NCBI GenBank assembly: GCA_027486495.1
Contig: JAIXOZ010000112.1
Span: 1-47,282 of the forward strand
Direction: 5' to 3'
Origin: Comamonadaceae bacterium
Lineage (GTDB): Bacteria; Pseudomonadota; Gammaproteobacteria; Burkholderiales; Burkholderiaceae_C
Length of the DNA: 47,282 nt
Shown: in pieces, positions 7,968 through 16,567 of the stretch
Numbering within the stretch: the first letter of the stretch is position 1
How the letters are laid out: each line of letters begins with the position of its first letter
Notes under the pieces: model-generated
Seen by the model: the letters and a program-made list of their open reading frames with translations, nothing else
Database searches by the model: none
Told to the model about the DNA's origin: nothing
Translations under genes and position numbers: made by a program

Positions 7968-9107
7968 TCAGTCTTGGTGTTCGCGCACGCCAGCCACCAG
8001 CATGCTCAAGATGCCCCAGGCCATGAGGCCGAGCAAAAAGGTGGAAAAAATGCCGCGAGCACGTCGAGGCTCTTGCGCAACGTCAGGCAGGCTAGGCTGG
8101 GCAATGCGTTCCAAATACACTTGTTTGCGCTGCGCTTCGTTGCGGGCGCTTTCCAGGCTGGCCAGGGCGCTGGCGAGCTGTTTATTGGCCAGGTCGGCTT
8201 CCAATGCAAGCCGCTGGAATTCGACTGCTTTGTTCGACAATGACTTGGCGTCACCCGTGACTTTGCCGGTTTCGTTGGCAATTTCGTCGCGCAGGGTTTT
8301 CGCCCTATTTTCCAGCGATGCGATCTGCGGGTTTTGAGGGGTAAAGGCTTTGAGCTGCGCGAGTTGGGTGGTGGTGGCGATAAGTTCATCCTGAATTTTG
8401 GACACTTGCTGCAGCTGGGCTGTGGCTTGCCGCTCGGGGTCGATCACGCCCTGTTTGTTGCGGTAGCTCGACAGCGCCAGGGCTGTGGCTTTGGCTTTGT
8501 CGGCCGCTTGGTCCACCTCGGCTTTGGCAAAGCGGATCAGGTCTTGCCGTCCGCGTTCATTTAGGCGGTTGACCAGGGCTTCGCTGCGTTCGAGTAACAC
8601 TTGGTTGGCACGCAGGGCATCTTGCGCGGTAAACGCTTTGACCGACAAGGTACTGATGGACGAGGCCGAGTCGGTCAACACCGTCACCTTTTTTTGGTAG
8701 TAACGGTGCAGGGCTTCAAAGCTGTTGTCGCCGTCAAAGCTGGCAAAGCGATTAACAAAGTCCACTTCTGAGCTGGCGTAGGCTTTGTCAAGCGCCAGCT
8801 CATCCTTCAGCACCCCCAGCGCGTCTCGGCTGAGGATGTAGTTTTGCACGGTGAAGCTCTCGTCGCGTGCGCTGGAAAAGCCCGCACCTTTGAGCAACAC
8901 GCCCAAGGTGCTGGCCGCGGGTTTTTCGGGACTGCGCACGACAAAGCTGCTTTCCGAGGTGTAAACGTCGGAGGCGATGAAACCAAAATACACCACAGCC
9001 AGCGCTGTGGGCAGGGCCACCGTCAACACAAACAGGGTGTTTAGTTTTTTAAGGAAACGGGGTTTGAAGGGGCTCATCAATGGGGTGGGTGTGCGGTCAT
9101 CAGACAC
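7968..9107 (-). CDS. kpsE: Capsule export inner-membrane/periplasmic protein KpsE
   Basis: A 379-residue member of the KpsE/CtrB/BexC polysaccharide co-polymerase family. One membrane segment lies near residues 19-48 (LFVLTVALPTALAVVYFGF). It is followed by SDVYTSESSFVVRSPEKP (about 50-67), the typical Wzz-like motif, then a long periplasmic helical region with coiled-coil character (about 200-330). A C-terminal membrane anchor (FSTFLLGLMAWGILSMLVAG) lies near 350-370. It links the KpsMT exporter to the outer-membrane channel. It starts 6 bases after manC. No outer-membrane KpsD/Wza partner gene is in the window, so that gene must be elsewhere. Confidence 0.9.
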   Translation of the reverse strand: MSDDRTPTPLMSPFKPRFLKKLNTLFVLTVALPTALAVVYFGFIASDVYTSESSFVVRSPEKPAASTLGVLLKGAGFSSARDESFTVQNYILSRDALGVLKDELALDKAYASSEVDFVNRFASFDGDNSFEALHRYYQKKVTVLTDSASSISTLSVKAFTAQDALRANQVLLERSEALVNRLNERGRQDLIRFAKAEVDQAADKAKATALALSSYRNKQGVIDPERQATAQLQQVSKIQDELIATTTQLAQLKAFTPQNPQIASLENRAKTLRDEIANETGKVTGDAKSLSNKAVEFQRLALEADLANKQLASALASLESARNEAQRKQVYLERIAQPSLPDVAQEPRRARGIFSTFLLGLMAWGILSMLVAGVREHQD

Positions 9108-9113
9108 GGTCTA

Positions 9114-10526
9114 TCAGGTGCGACCATATTGGTCATCAAACCGGACGATGTCGTCTTCGCCCAAGTACTGACCGCTTTGCACTTCGATCATGACAAGGTC
9201 AATGACACCGGGGTTGTGCAGGCGGTGGTGGTGCCCGGCTGGGATGTAGGTGGATTGGTTGGTGTGCAGCATGGTTTCTTGTTCACCGTTTTGCACGACG
9301 GCGGTGCCGCTGACCACGATCCAGTGTTCGCTGCGGTGGTGGTGCATTTGCAGGCTGAGCCGGGCCTGGGGTTTGACTTCGATCCGCTTGATCTTGAAGC
9401 CATTGCCTTCGCCCAAAATGGTGTAAGTGCCCCAGGGCCGCTGTACGGTGCGGTGCAGTTTGTGGCTGTCGTGCCCTTGGGCCTTGAGCTGGCTGTAGAT
9501 GTGCTTCACATCTTGGCTGTTGTGCCGGTTGGCCACCAACAGGGCGTCTGGGGTGTCCACGATGATGAGGTCGCACACGCCTACCACGCCCACCATGCGT
9601 TCGGTGCTTTGTACATAACAATCTTGGGCCTTGTGCATGAGGGCCTGGCCTTGCACACGGTTGCCCTGGGCGTCGGCCTCTGCCAAGTCGCCAACGGCCA
9701 CCCACGAGCCGATGTCGCTCCAGCCGATTTGGCAGGGCACCATGGCAATGGCTTGGGTTTTTTCCATGACCGCGTAGTCGATGGAGTTGTCGGGCACTTG
9801 GGCAAAGCTGATGGCGTCCAGGCTCAGCGACTGGCCTGCACTTGAGGCTTGGCTGCTTGACTTGTCCAAGCATGCTTGGGTGGCTTGCAGGATGTCTGGG
9901 CTGTGCTGCGCCATTTCGCGCAACATGGCGCCAGCCGTGAAGCAGAACATGCCCGAGTTCCAGTAATAACCGCCAGTGGCCAGGTATTGGCGGGCGGTGT
10001 CGAGGTCGGGCTTTTCCACAAAGCGCTTGACTTGGTGCCCCTCGGCTTGGATGTAGCCAAAGCCGGTTTCGGGGCTTTCGGGGTGGATGCCAAAAGTGAC
10101 GATGCGCCCTTGCAGGGCCAGCTCGCGTGCTTGGGCCACGGCTGCGGCAAAGGCGGCTTTGTCGGTGATCAGGTGGTCGGCAGGCAGCACCAGCAGCACG
10201 GCATCGTCGCCATGGGTGCGCTGCACTTGCAGTGCGGCAGCGGCAACAGCGGCGGCAGTGTTGCGGCCAAAAGGCTCCAACACAAAGGGGGTGGGCAGGC
10301 CTTGGGGGTTGACTTGCCGGTAGTCCTCTTGGGTCTTGAACAGCAGTTCTTGGTTGGTGACGGTCAGGATCTCCGGCACATCGGGCAAGGCCAGGCCGCG
10401 CAAAAAGGCTTTTTGCAACAGGCTTTGCCCATCAGCCAGGCGCATGAAGGGTTTGGGGTGTGTCTCTCTCGAAACAGGCCAAAGGCGGGAGCCCACACCG
10501 CCGCACAGAATGACTGGAATGATCAT
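9114..10526 (-). CDS. manC: Mannose-1-phosphate guanylyltransferase / mannose-6-phosphate isomerase
   Basis: A bifunctional 470-residue ManC/CpsB/AlgA-type enzyme that makes GDP-mannose (and in the C-terminal half can interconvert mannose-6-P and fructose-6-P). The pyrophosphorylase signature ILCGGVGSRLWPVSRETHPK lies at residues 6-25 and FVEKPDLDTA near 167. WNSGMFCF near 190 is also conserved. The C-terminal type II PMI cupin (about 355-465) includes RPWGTYTILGEG and the metal-binding QMHHHRSEHW. It overlaps the end of kpsS by four bases. Its presence in the capsule operon implies a polymer with mannose or a GDP-mannose-derived sugar such as fucose or rhamnose; no GMD or other converting gene is visible here. 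Confidence 0.94.
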   Translation of the reverse strand: MIIPVILCGGVGSRLWPVSRETHPKPFMRLADGQSLLQKAFLRGLALPDVPEILTVTNQELLFKTQEDYRQVNPQGLPTPFVLEPFGRNTAAAVAAAALQVQRTHGDDAVLLVLPADHLITDKAAFAAAVAQARELALQGRIVTFGIHPESPETGFGYIQAEGHQVKRFVEKPDLDTARQYLATGGYYWNSGMFCFTAGAMLREMAQHSPDILQATQACLDKSSSQASSAGQSLSLDAISFAQVPDNSIDYAVMEKTQAIAMVPCQIGWSDIGSWVAVGDLAEADAQGNRVQGQALMHKAQDCYVQSTERMVGVVGVCDLIIVDTPDALLVANRHNSQDVKHIYSQLKAQGHDSHKLHRTVQRPWGTYTILGEGNGFKIKRIEVKPQARLSLQMHHHRSEHWIVVSGTAVVQNGEQETMLHTNQSTYIPAGHHHRLHNPGVIDLVMIEVQSGQYLGEDDIVRFDDQYGRT

Positions 10527-11935
10527 GATGATTCGACCGCTGAAGTGGAATTCACAGAAGCAGTCTGGATGGCGACCTGCGCCAGATGCGCGGCAGATGC
10601 TGTTGCCATCAAGGGCATGCTTTGGGGCACGCTTGGAGGAACGCTATGGGAAGCACTTTGTTGAGGAGGCGACTTGTCGAGTGCATGCGGCCAAAGAATG
10701 GGCTCGCTGCCCAGGGCATATACGCTGACAGGCGCCTGGGTGAGGTTTTTCATTTGCGCCAAAAACCGTTGGGTAAGTGCTGGGCAGGCGGGGCGAGCTT
10801 GTTCCCAGAAATCGTCCAGGGTGCCCGTGAAAGTCAGTTGCGGTTGTTTGTAGAGGGCTTGCCCCAAAACCATGAGAGGTGCGCCCCGCTCCAGCGCCTG
10901 CAAGCCCACGGTGCTGTTGATGACCACCACGCCGGCCGCGTGCTGGGCCAAGTCGGGCGTGTCGCCTTCGACCATGTGGTGCACCCGATGGCCGATGCAC
11001 AGCTCTTGCGCCATGCCAGCAATGAGTTCGCCATGGCCAGGGCCACCGCGCACCTGTGGGTGTTGCCTGAAAACCAGCCGGCTGTTGGCAGGGGCGTAAT
11101 GTGCAAACGAGCGCATGACCCGCAACACGAATTCGGCGTTGTCCGCAAAGTCGCTGTGGTGCACGATTTGGGCGTCCCCATCGTGCTGCAGGGGCACAAA
11201 AAAGTAGGGCGTTTGGGCTTTGCGTGCAAATAGTTGCTGCTGCAACTGGCGTGAGGGCCGCAAGTGCTTGAGCTTGCGCAGCCACGATCGAATCCAGTAT
11301 CCGGCATAGAAGCTGGGCTGGCTGATGCGGTGGTGCTGGTAGTGGGCAAATTCGTGCCGCGCATCCCACAGGGCTTGGTAATGGCGGCTGGCTTGCCAGG
11401 CCATTTTTTGGAAATGATGGGGCGTGATGTCTGGCGCAATGGGTGCAGCTTCACGTTCAGGGCGCCAAACGTAGCGGGACAGGGTTTCAGAAAAGCCGTT
11501 GACTCCGCCGAGCTCCATGGTGATGTAGCCCGGCCGAAAGTAACCTTCTTCCAGCACCACCACGGGCAGGCCGATGCTTTTGCACAGATTAATGGCAGCA
11601 TGGTGATACAGGCGTGATTGCCCAAACAAGACCACGCAGTCGACATGGTGGTCTTGCAGCAATTCTTTGAAAAACGCAGGCCATTCTTGAAGGCTGCTGC
11701 GAAATGCAATGGGCTTGAGGACTTGGCTGTCGTACACGTCGCCACCCTGAAATGCCACGCGTTTGACTTGCGCGCCTTGCTGAATGAGCCACGTGGCCAA
11801 GCGATCAAAAAAAGCCCCCACGGGACCTTGCAAAAGCAAAACGCTTTGGGCGCGTTGCAAGCATCGCAAAGCTGGGTTGCAGCTTGTCTGTTCAAGGGCA
11901 CTTGAATCAATATTAAATAATAATTTTGATCTCAT
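10523..11935 (-). CDS. kpsS: Capsule biosynthesis/export protein KpsS (Kdo transferase family)
   Basis: A 470-residue protein of the KpsS/LipB capsule family. It contains VLLLQGPVGAFFDRLATWL (about 32-50) and QVKRVAFQGGD (56-66). VLFGQSRLYHHAAINLCKSIG lies near 100-120, VVLEEGYFRPGYITME near 127-142 and FVPLQHDGDAQI near 247-258. The C-terminal half has FRQHPQVRGGPG and VVVINSTVGLQALERGAPLMVLG. In group 2 capsules KpsS adds the first Kdo of the poly-Kdo linker on phosphatidylglycerol at the inner membrane. It is the first gene of the operon, ATG at 11935, about 90 bases downstream of a strong promoter. The partner kpsC is not in the window. The last 40 residues are a low-complexity tail. Confidence 0.85.
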   Translation of the reverse strand: MRSKLLFNIDSSALEQTSCNPALRCLQRAQSVLLLQGPVGAFFDRLATWLIQQGAQVKRVAFQGGDVYDSQVLKPIAFRSSLQEWPAFFKELLQDHHVDCVVLFGQSRLYHHAAINLCKSIGLPVVVLEEGYFRPGYITMELGGVNGFSETLSRYVWRPEREAAPIAPDITPHHFQKMAWQASRHYQALWDARHEFAHYQHHRISQPSFYAGYWIRSWLRKLKHLRPSRQLQQQLFARKAQTPYFFVPLQHDGDAQIVHHSDFADNAEFVLRVMRSFAHYAPANSRLVFRQHPQVRGGPGHGELIAGMAQELCIGHRVHHMVEGDTPDLAQHAAGVVVINSTVGLQALERGAPLMVLGQALYKQPQLTFTGTLDDFWEQARPACPALTQRFLAQMKNLTQAPVSVYALGSEPILWPHALDKSPPQQSASHSVPPSVPQSMPLMATASAAHLAQVAIQTASVNSTSAVESS

Positions 11936-11984
11936 TTACCAAGGAGAAAGTGTTAAAAAAATATAAAAAACTATAGCTACCGCG

Positions 11985-12002
11985 GACTTTTTATAAAAAG
12001 TC
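11985..12002. promoter_or_regulatory. Perfect 18-bp palindrome upstream of kpsS
   Basis: GACTTTTTATAAAAAGTC is identical to its reverse complement. It lies 50 bases before the kpsS start and 20 bases downstream of the predicted -10 of the capsule promoter, so it falls at or just after the transcription start. A dimeric repressor such as the divergently encoded HTH protein could bind it and block the operon. The perfect symmetry is seen directly; the role is inference. Confidence 0.55.
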
Positions 12003-12021
12003 AGTAAATTTAATATTGATA

Positions 12022-12052
12022 CTTATAATTTAATTATATCCTTTTTTGTCAA
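12022..12052 (-). promoter_or_regulatory. Likely sigma-70 promoter of the capsule operon
   Basis: On the minus strand a perfect -35 TTGACA (12047-12052) is followed, after 18 or 19 bases of A/T-rich spacer, by TTATAA (12023-12028) or TATAAG (12022-12027) as -10. This leaves a 5' leader of roughly 80 bases before the kpsS ATG at 11935, containing the 18-bp palindrome. It is the best match to a housekeeping promoter in the divergent gap. Confidence 0.55.
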
Positions 12053-12204
12053 TTTAGGCAGTTTCAGACGGCTTATTTTTTTGGGTCTATTGCAGCAGCA
12101 GGCGGGGTTGTGTGACTTTCGGTGCTGGCAAAAAACGAAAAGACATGGCTACCGCAAGGTTTAAAAACGCTATATTTAATTTAATTGATAAATACAACAA
12201 TCAG

Positions 12205-12246
12205 TTTGTAACCCATGCAACATAAAAATGTTTTTTTAGTTACAAA
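12205..12246. repeat. Perfect 8-bp inverted repeat before the HTH regulator
   Basis: TTTGTAAC (12205-12212) and GTTACAAA (12239-12246) are exact inverted copies with 26 bases between them, ending 32 bases before the regulator ATG. They could be two operator half-sites for autoregulation or a weak hairpin in the leader. The symmetry is observed; the function is a guess. Confidence 0.4.
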
Positions 12247-12278
12247 ATTTTTCTGCCAGAAGCATAGAGTTGCAGCCT

Positions 12279-12764
12279 ATGCCTGAAGACCCAAAAGAAG
12301 AGGTCAAGGCATTCACTCTTCGTCTTGAGACGCTTCTGCTGAAAAAAGGAAGCACCCTGAGCCCAACTGCATTAACCAGAGATTTCAACCTCAGATGGAC
12401 AGGGGTGCCTGTGACTGTCAATGCCACTCGAAAGTGGCTGATGGGGCAAGCCATGCCTACGATGGACAAGCTCACTGTTCTAGCGAACATGCTCAATGCT
12501 TCTCAGGATTGGCTCCGGTGGGGGGACTCGTCATTGGATGAACTTTACCAATCCAGTTACGCCAGGCACTTGGGGGTATCCGAACAGCTGCCTGTTGATG
12601 CCGTGACGTCTTTTTGTCAAGACTTCAAACTGCTCAATGCCACAAACAGAAAAGTCGTGGCTGCAGTCATAGAAGTTTTACTGAAGCAACAAAGGTCAGC
12701 CCATCCCTCTAAAAGCCGGCGCTTGTCGAAAAAACGGCATGACCAGCCACTGATCGACGCCTAA
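12279..12764 (+). CDS. Small helix-turn-helix regulator, divergent from the capsule operon
   Basis: A protein of 161 residues counted from ATG 12279. A TTG nine bases upstream at 12270 is an alternative start; the AGAG just before 12270 is better spaced for the ATG. The N-terminal 80 residues look like a lambda-repressor-type HTH: two helices around FTLRLETLLLKKG and LSPTALTRDFNLRW, a recognition-like stretch VNATRKWLMGQAMPTMDKL, then LTVLANMLNASQDWLRWG. The remainder is helical (SFCQDFKLLNATNRKVVAAV) with a Lys/Arg-rich tail (SKSRRLSKKRH). Its position head-to-head with the capsule operon, and the palindromes between them, suggest it controls capsule expression. No metal or ligand site is seen. 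Confidence 0.65.
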   Translation: MPEDPKEEVKAFTLRLETLLLKKGSTLSPTALTRDFNLRWTGVPVTVNATRKWLMGQAMPTMDKLTVLANMLNASQDWLRWGDSSLDELYQSSYARHLGVSEQLPVDAVTSFCQDFKLLNATNRKVVAAVIEVLLKQQRSAHPSKSRRLSKKRHDQPLIDA

Positions 12765-13082
12765 CCCGAACTTCATGCCCACCAAAGTTTGACCGAAAGT
12801 TGACACGCGGTACGCCCCGGTCGACAGGTGACATGGGTGCTCCAGAGGAAAAAATGGGTCGACAGTCGAGCCTTACGGGCGATGTACTTTAAAAGTTCGC
12901 CGGCAATGCAAGGCACTGATTGGACCGGTGCTCCGTCTCATCGCGTCGAATGACGGGCATGGATGGTGAAAGGCCATTGAGCATGGCCCTTCATGGCCAA
13001 GCAAATACTCACATGACAGGCCTGGATAGCAAGCGCCTGTCTTGAAAGCGCGGTCCGTGAAAACTCGCTATTGCACCGCTCA
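12765..13082. other. Convergent intergenic gap, no gene seen
   Basis: These 318 bases separate the HTH regulator from the end of paaZ. No open frame with credible content was found. A short inverted repeat ggccat...atggcc (around 12973-12999) could form a weak stem, but it lacks a T-run, so a terminator is not supported. Confidence 0.5.
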
Positions 13083-15128
13083 TCAACCCCGCTTGGCCAC
13101 CAGCGTCAAGATGTCGTAGCTGGCCACGACTTCGCCCAACTGGTTGGTGACCTCCACGTCCCACGCCACCACACCTTGGCCCACGCCGTTGGCGTCTTTC
13201 TTTTGGCGGTCGATCTTGCGCTTGGCCGTCAGGCGGGCCTGGATGGTGTCGCCAATGCCCACGGGCTTGACGAAGCGCAGCGTGTCCAGGCCGTAGTTGG
13301 CCAGCACGGGGCCGGGTGCGGGCGAGACGAACAGGCCCGCCGCGGCCGACAACACAAAGTAACCGTGTGCGATGCGTTTGCCAAATGGTGAATCCTTGGC
13401 CGCGATCTCGTCGAAGTGCATGTAGAAATAGTCGCCCGACAGGCCGCCAAAGGCCACGATGTCGGCTTCGCCTACGGTGCGGCGGTGGGTGAGCAAGCTC
13501 TCGCCGATTTGCAGGTCTTCGAAGTGGCGGCGGAAGGGGTGGACTTCGGTTTCGATGAGCTTGGCGCCGCGCATGTATTCGCCAGTGACGGCGGCGATCA
13601 TGGTGGGCGAGCCTTGCAGCGCGGTGCGTTGCATCAGGTGCTTGACAGCGCGGATGCCGCCGAGTTCTTCACCGCCGCCTGCGCGGCCGGGGCCGCCGTG
13701 TTTGAGCTGGGGCAAGGGTGAGCCGTGGCCTGTGGATTCCACCGCCGATTCGCGGTCGAGGATGTGCAGGCGACCGTGCAAAGCGGCTGCCACCGGGATC
13801 ACGCGTGCCGCGATTTGTGGGTCTTTGGTGACCAGCGTGCCGACCAGGCTGCCCTGACCGCGAGCGGCCAGTTGCAGGGCTTCGTCAATGCCGTCGTAAG
13901 GCATGAGGGTGCTGACGGGGCCAAAGGCCTCGACATCGTGCACGCTGTCGGTGTGCAAAGGTTTCTGGCACAGCAACAGTGTGGGCTGGAAGAAAGCGCC
14001 GCTTTCGACGCCCTGCCCCACTGGACTGAAATCGGCACCGCCGCCAAACACCAGCTCAGCGCTTTGGCGCAGCAGGGCCACGCGTTCGGCCACGTCGGTC
14101 TGCTGGGCGTGCGAAGCCAAGGCCCCCATTTTCACGCCCTCGACGGACGGATCGCCCACCACCACTTTGGCCAGACGGGCCTTGAGTTTTTCAGCCACAG
14201 CATCGAGGTGCTGGCGCGGCACGATCGCACGGCGAATCGCGGTGCACTTTTGGCCAGCTTTCACGGTCATCTCGCGGGCAACTTCTTTCACAAACAGGTC
14301 GAACTCTTCGTCATCCGGCGAGACATCGGGCGCGAGGATGGCGCAGTTGAGCGAGTCAGCCTCGGCGTTGAAGGGGATGCTGTGCTTGACCACATTGGGG
14401 TGCACACGCAGCATGGCGGCGGTGTCGGCCGAGCCGGTGAAGGTCACCACGTCCTGGCCGTTCAGACGGTCCAGCAGGTCGCCCGTGGAGCCGATCACCA
14501 GCTGCAAAGCGCCTGCGGGCAAGATGCCCGATTGCGCCACCAAACGCACCATGGCCTCGGTCAGGTAGCTGGTCGATGAAGCGGGTTTGCCGATGCAAGG
14601 CATGCCCGCCAAAAAGGTGGGCGCGAACTTTTCAAGCAGGCCCCAGATGGGAAAGTTGAACGCGTTGATGTGCACCGCGATGCCGCCGCGTGGCACCAGG
14701 ATGTGTGTGCCCGCAAAGCCGCCTTTTTTGCCCAGTGGAAATGCCGGACCTTCGTGGATCAGGTTGCCGCTGGGCAGTTCGTTGCTGCCCATGCCCGAAT
14801 AGGCAAACAGCGTGCCTGCGCCGCCTTCGATGTCCACCCAGCTGTCGGCGCGGGTGGCGCCGGTGTGGGCAGAGATGGCGTAGAGCTGCTCTTTGTGCTC
14901 ACCCAGGTACTTGGCCAGGGCTTTGAGGCGCTGGGCACGTTCCTGAAAATCCAGTTTGAGCAAATTGGGCAGGCCCACGGTGCGGGCGTAGTGAACGGCA
15001 TCGCCAAAGTCGAGCGCTTCGGCATGGGTTTGGTACAGGGTTTGACCGTTGACCGCGCTGCGCAGGGCTTGCGCGCCTTGCTGGCCAATCCATTGGCCAC
15101 CGATGAAACTTTGCAGGACTTGGGACAT
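13083..15128 (-). CDS. paaZ: PaaZ: oxepin-CoA hydrolase / semialdehyde dehydrogenase
   Basis: A 681-residue fusion enzyme of the phenylacetyl-CoA pathway. It hydrolyses oxepin-CoA to the ring-opened aldehyde and oxidises that to 3-oxo-5,6-dehydrosuberyl-CoA with NADP. The N-terminal aldehyde dehydrogenase domain (1-520) has [10 protein letters not shown] (154-163), the general base Glu256 in NAEADSLN and the nucleophile Cys295 in GQKCTAIRR, the same numbers as I recall for the E. coli enzyme. The C-terminal MaoC/hydratase domain has [15 protein letters not shown], with Asp and His five residues apart, and [13 protein letters not shown]. All catalytic residues are present. It stands alone: no paaABCDE, paaG or paaK lies nearby. 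A PaaR-like operator candidate lies 48 bases upstream. Confidence 0.93.
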   Translation of the reverse strand: MSQVLQSFIGGQWIGQQGAQALRSAVNGQTLYQTHAEALDFGDAVHYARTVGLPNLLKLDFQERAQRLKALAKYLGEHKEQLYAISAHTGATRADSWVDIEGGAGTLFAYSGMGSNELPSGNLIHEGPAFPLGKKGGFAGTHILVPRGGIAVHINAFNFPIWGLLEKFAPTFLAGMPCIGKPASSTSYLTEAMVRLVAQSGILPAGALQLVIGSTGDLLDRLNGQDVVTFTGSADTAAMLRVHPNVVKHSIPFNAEADSLNCAILAPDVSPDDEEFDLFVKEVAREMTVKAGQKCTAIRRAIVPRQHLDAVAEKLKARLAKVVVGDPSVEGVKMGALASHAQQTDVAERVALLRQSAELVFGGGADFSPVGQGVESGAFFQPTLLLCQKPLHTDSVHDVEAFGPVSTLMPYDGIDEALQLAARGQGSLVGTLVTKDPQIAARVIPVAAALHGRLHILDRESAVESTGHGSPLPQLKHGGPGRAGGGEELGGIRAVKHLMQRTALQGSPTMIAAVTGEYMRGAKLIETEVHPFRRHFEDLQIGESLLTHRRTVGEADIVAFGGLSGDYFYMHFDEIAAKDSPFGKRIAHGYFVLSAAAGLFVSPAPGPVLANYGLDTLRFVKPVGIGDTIQARLTAKRKIDRQKKDANGVGQGVVAWDVEVTNQLGEVVASYDILTLVAKRG

Positions 15129-15175
15129 CAGGTGCTTTCAAAAAGGAACAAGGCTCAGTGCAAAAGAATTAACCA

Positions 15176-15189
15176 ACCGAGCGGTCGGG
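15176..15189. promoter_or_regulatory. Candidate TetR-type operator upstream of paaZ
   Basis: ACCGAGCGGTCGGG differs at two positions from the perfect palindrome ACCGACCGGTCGGT, a form used by TetR-type regulators such as PaaR in betaproteobacteria (from memory, not checked). It lies 48-61 bases before the paaZ ATG, with a -10-like TAGAAT just upstream of it on the minus strand (15193-15198), a suitable place for repression. Confidence 0.4.
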
Positions 15190-15270
15190 GAATTCTAGTC
15201 GCTTTACATGCTGTGACCTCGTCAGAGTCGCCCTAGGGTTTTCACTGAATAGTAAACAACCGAACTGGCT

Positions 15271-15299
15271 TCCACACAATTAATAAGCATGCATATAAT
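15271..15299 (+). promoter_or_regulatory. Likely promoter of the gentisate operon
   Basis: A perfect -10 TATAAT (15294-15299) is preceded by a 17-base spacer and a weak -35 TCCACA (15271-15276). The transcript would start near 15306, about 30 bases before the GTG of the hydroxylase gene. A GCATGC palindrome (15288-15293) in the spacer might be part of a regulator site. The weak -35 fits an activator-dependent catabolic promoter. Confidence 0.5.
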
Positions 15300-15337
15300 C
15301 TCGCCAATTTCTTGTCCTTTATCTTGCTGGAGCACAC

Positions 15338-16549
15338 GTGAGCACTCAAGCTTTTCAACTTCCCGTCATCGTTGCCGGTGGCGGCATTGGTGGCTTGGCT
15401 GCTGCCCTCGCCTTGGTGCGTCAGGGCTTTACCGTCACGGTGCTGGAGCAAGCCCCCGAGATCGGCGAGATTGGTGCAGGCATCCAAATTGGTCCCAACG
15501 GTTTTCATGCGTTTGACGCTTTGGGCGTCGGCGACAAGGCTCGGGGCCGTGCGGTCTACACCGACTACATGGTCATGCACGACGCCATTGACGAATACCA
15601 AGTGGGCAAGATCCCCACTGACGAGAAGTTTCGCGAGCGTTTTGGCAACCCCTATGCCGTGATCCACCGCGCCGATGTGCATTTGTCCTTGCTCGAGGCC
15701 GCGCAAGAAACCGGGCATGTGCAGTTCCACACCAGCACCCGGGTGGTGCGCATCGAACAAGACGACACGAGCGTGACCGTGTGGGACCAAAACGGCAAGG
15801 CATTCCAAGGCTGCGCTTTGATCGGGGCAGACGGCGTGAAGTCGGTGGTGCGCGAGCAGTTTGTGGGCGACCCGGCACGCGTCACGGGCCATGTGGTGTA
15901 CCGAGCCGTGGTCGACAAAAAAGACTTCCCAGCCGACCTGCAATGGAACGCCGCCGCCATCTGGGTCGGCCCCAATTGCCACCTGGTGCACTACCCACTG
16001 CGCGGCGGTGAGCAGTACAACGTGGTCGTCACTTTCCACAGCCGCGAGCAAGAGGAATGGGGTGTCAAGGACGGCAGCAAGGAAGAAGTGCAAAGCTACT
16101 TTCAGGGCATTAGCCCCAAGGCACGCCAGCTGATCGACCTGCCCAAAACCTGGAAGCGATGGGCCACGGCCGACCGCGAGCCGATTGGCCAGTGGACCTA
16201 TGGCCGCGTCACTTTGCTGGGCGACGCCGCCCACCCCACCACCCAATACATGGCGCAAGGCGCGTGCATGGCCATGGAAGACGCCGTCACTTTGGGCGAA
16301 GCGCTGCGCGCACACCAAAACGATTGGCCCCAAGCGCTGGACATGTACCAACGCGCCCGCGTGGCCCGCACGGCACGCATCGTGCTGTCGAGCCGCGAGA
16401 TGGGCCGCATCTACCACGCCAAGGGTGTGGAGCGCCTGGTGCGCAATGACCTGTGGCGCGGCCGCAGCCCTGAGCGCTTTTATGATGCGATGGAATGGCT
16501 GTACGGCTGGAACGTGGGCAACTGCCTCGACGCCGCACAGCACCCATGA
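15338..16549 (+). CDS. 3-hydroxybenzoate 6-hydroxylase (FAD monooxygenase)
   Basis: A 403-residue class A flavoprotein aromatic hydroxylase that should convert 3-hydroxybenzoate to gentisate with NADH and O2. The dinucleotide fold GGGIGG (14-19) with the ribose-binding Glu in TVLEQAPEIG, the DG motif (LIGADGVKSVVR) near residue 165 and the GD motif (LLGDAAHPTTQYMAQGACMAMEDA) near 295 are all intact. It is closest in pattern to NagX/MhbM/XlnD; a salicylate 5-hydroxylase would be multicomponent and salicylate 1-hydroxylase would not fit the next genes. The start is GTG 15338 with GGAG five bases upstream. It is the first of four co-directional genes that complete the gentisate route. Substrate specificity is inferred from context. 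Confidence 0.85.
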   Translation: MSTQAFQLPVIVAGGGIGGLAAALALVRQGFTVTVLEQAPEIGEIGAGIQIGPNGFHAFDALGVGDKARGRAVYTDYMVMHDAIDEYQVGKIPTDEKFRERFGNPYAVIHRADVHLSLLEAAQETGHVQFHTSTRVVRIEQDDTSVTVWDQNGKAFQGCALIGADGVKSVVREQFVGDPARVTGHVVYRAVVDKKDFPADLQWNAAAIWVGPNCHLVHYPLRGGEQYNVVVTFHSREQEEWGVKDGSKEEVQSYFQGISPKARQLIDLPKTWKRWATADREPIGQWTYGRVTLLGDAAHPTTQYMAQGACMAMEDAVTLGEALRAHQNDWPQALDMYQRARVARTARIVLSSREMGRIYHAKGVERLVRNDLWRGRSPERFYDAMEWLYGWNVGNCLDAAQHP

Positions 16550-16567
16550 ATGGAACGGAGACACCCC

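Noticed and set aside
11941..11976. AAGGAG followed by GTG and eight codons on the plus strand, like a leader peptide
   Set aside because: Too short and Lys/Leu only; no downstream gene in reach and the minus-strand operon start explains the region.
12973..13000. Inverted repeat ggccat/atggcc as terminator between regulator and paaZ
   Set aside because: Short stem with a long loop and no T-run on either side.
16550..16567. Upstream ATG as start of gentisate dioxygenase
   Set aside because: ATG 16568 has a well-spaced GGAG, while 16550 has none and abuts the previous stop.
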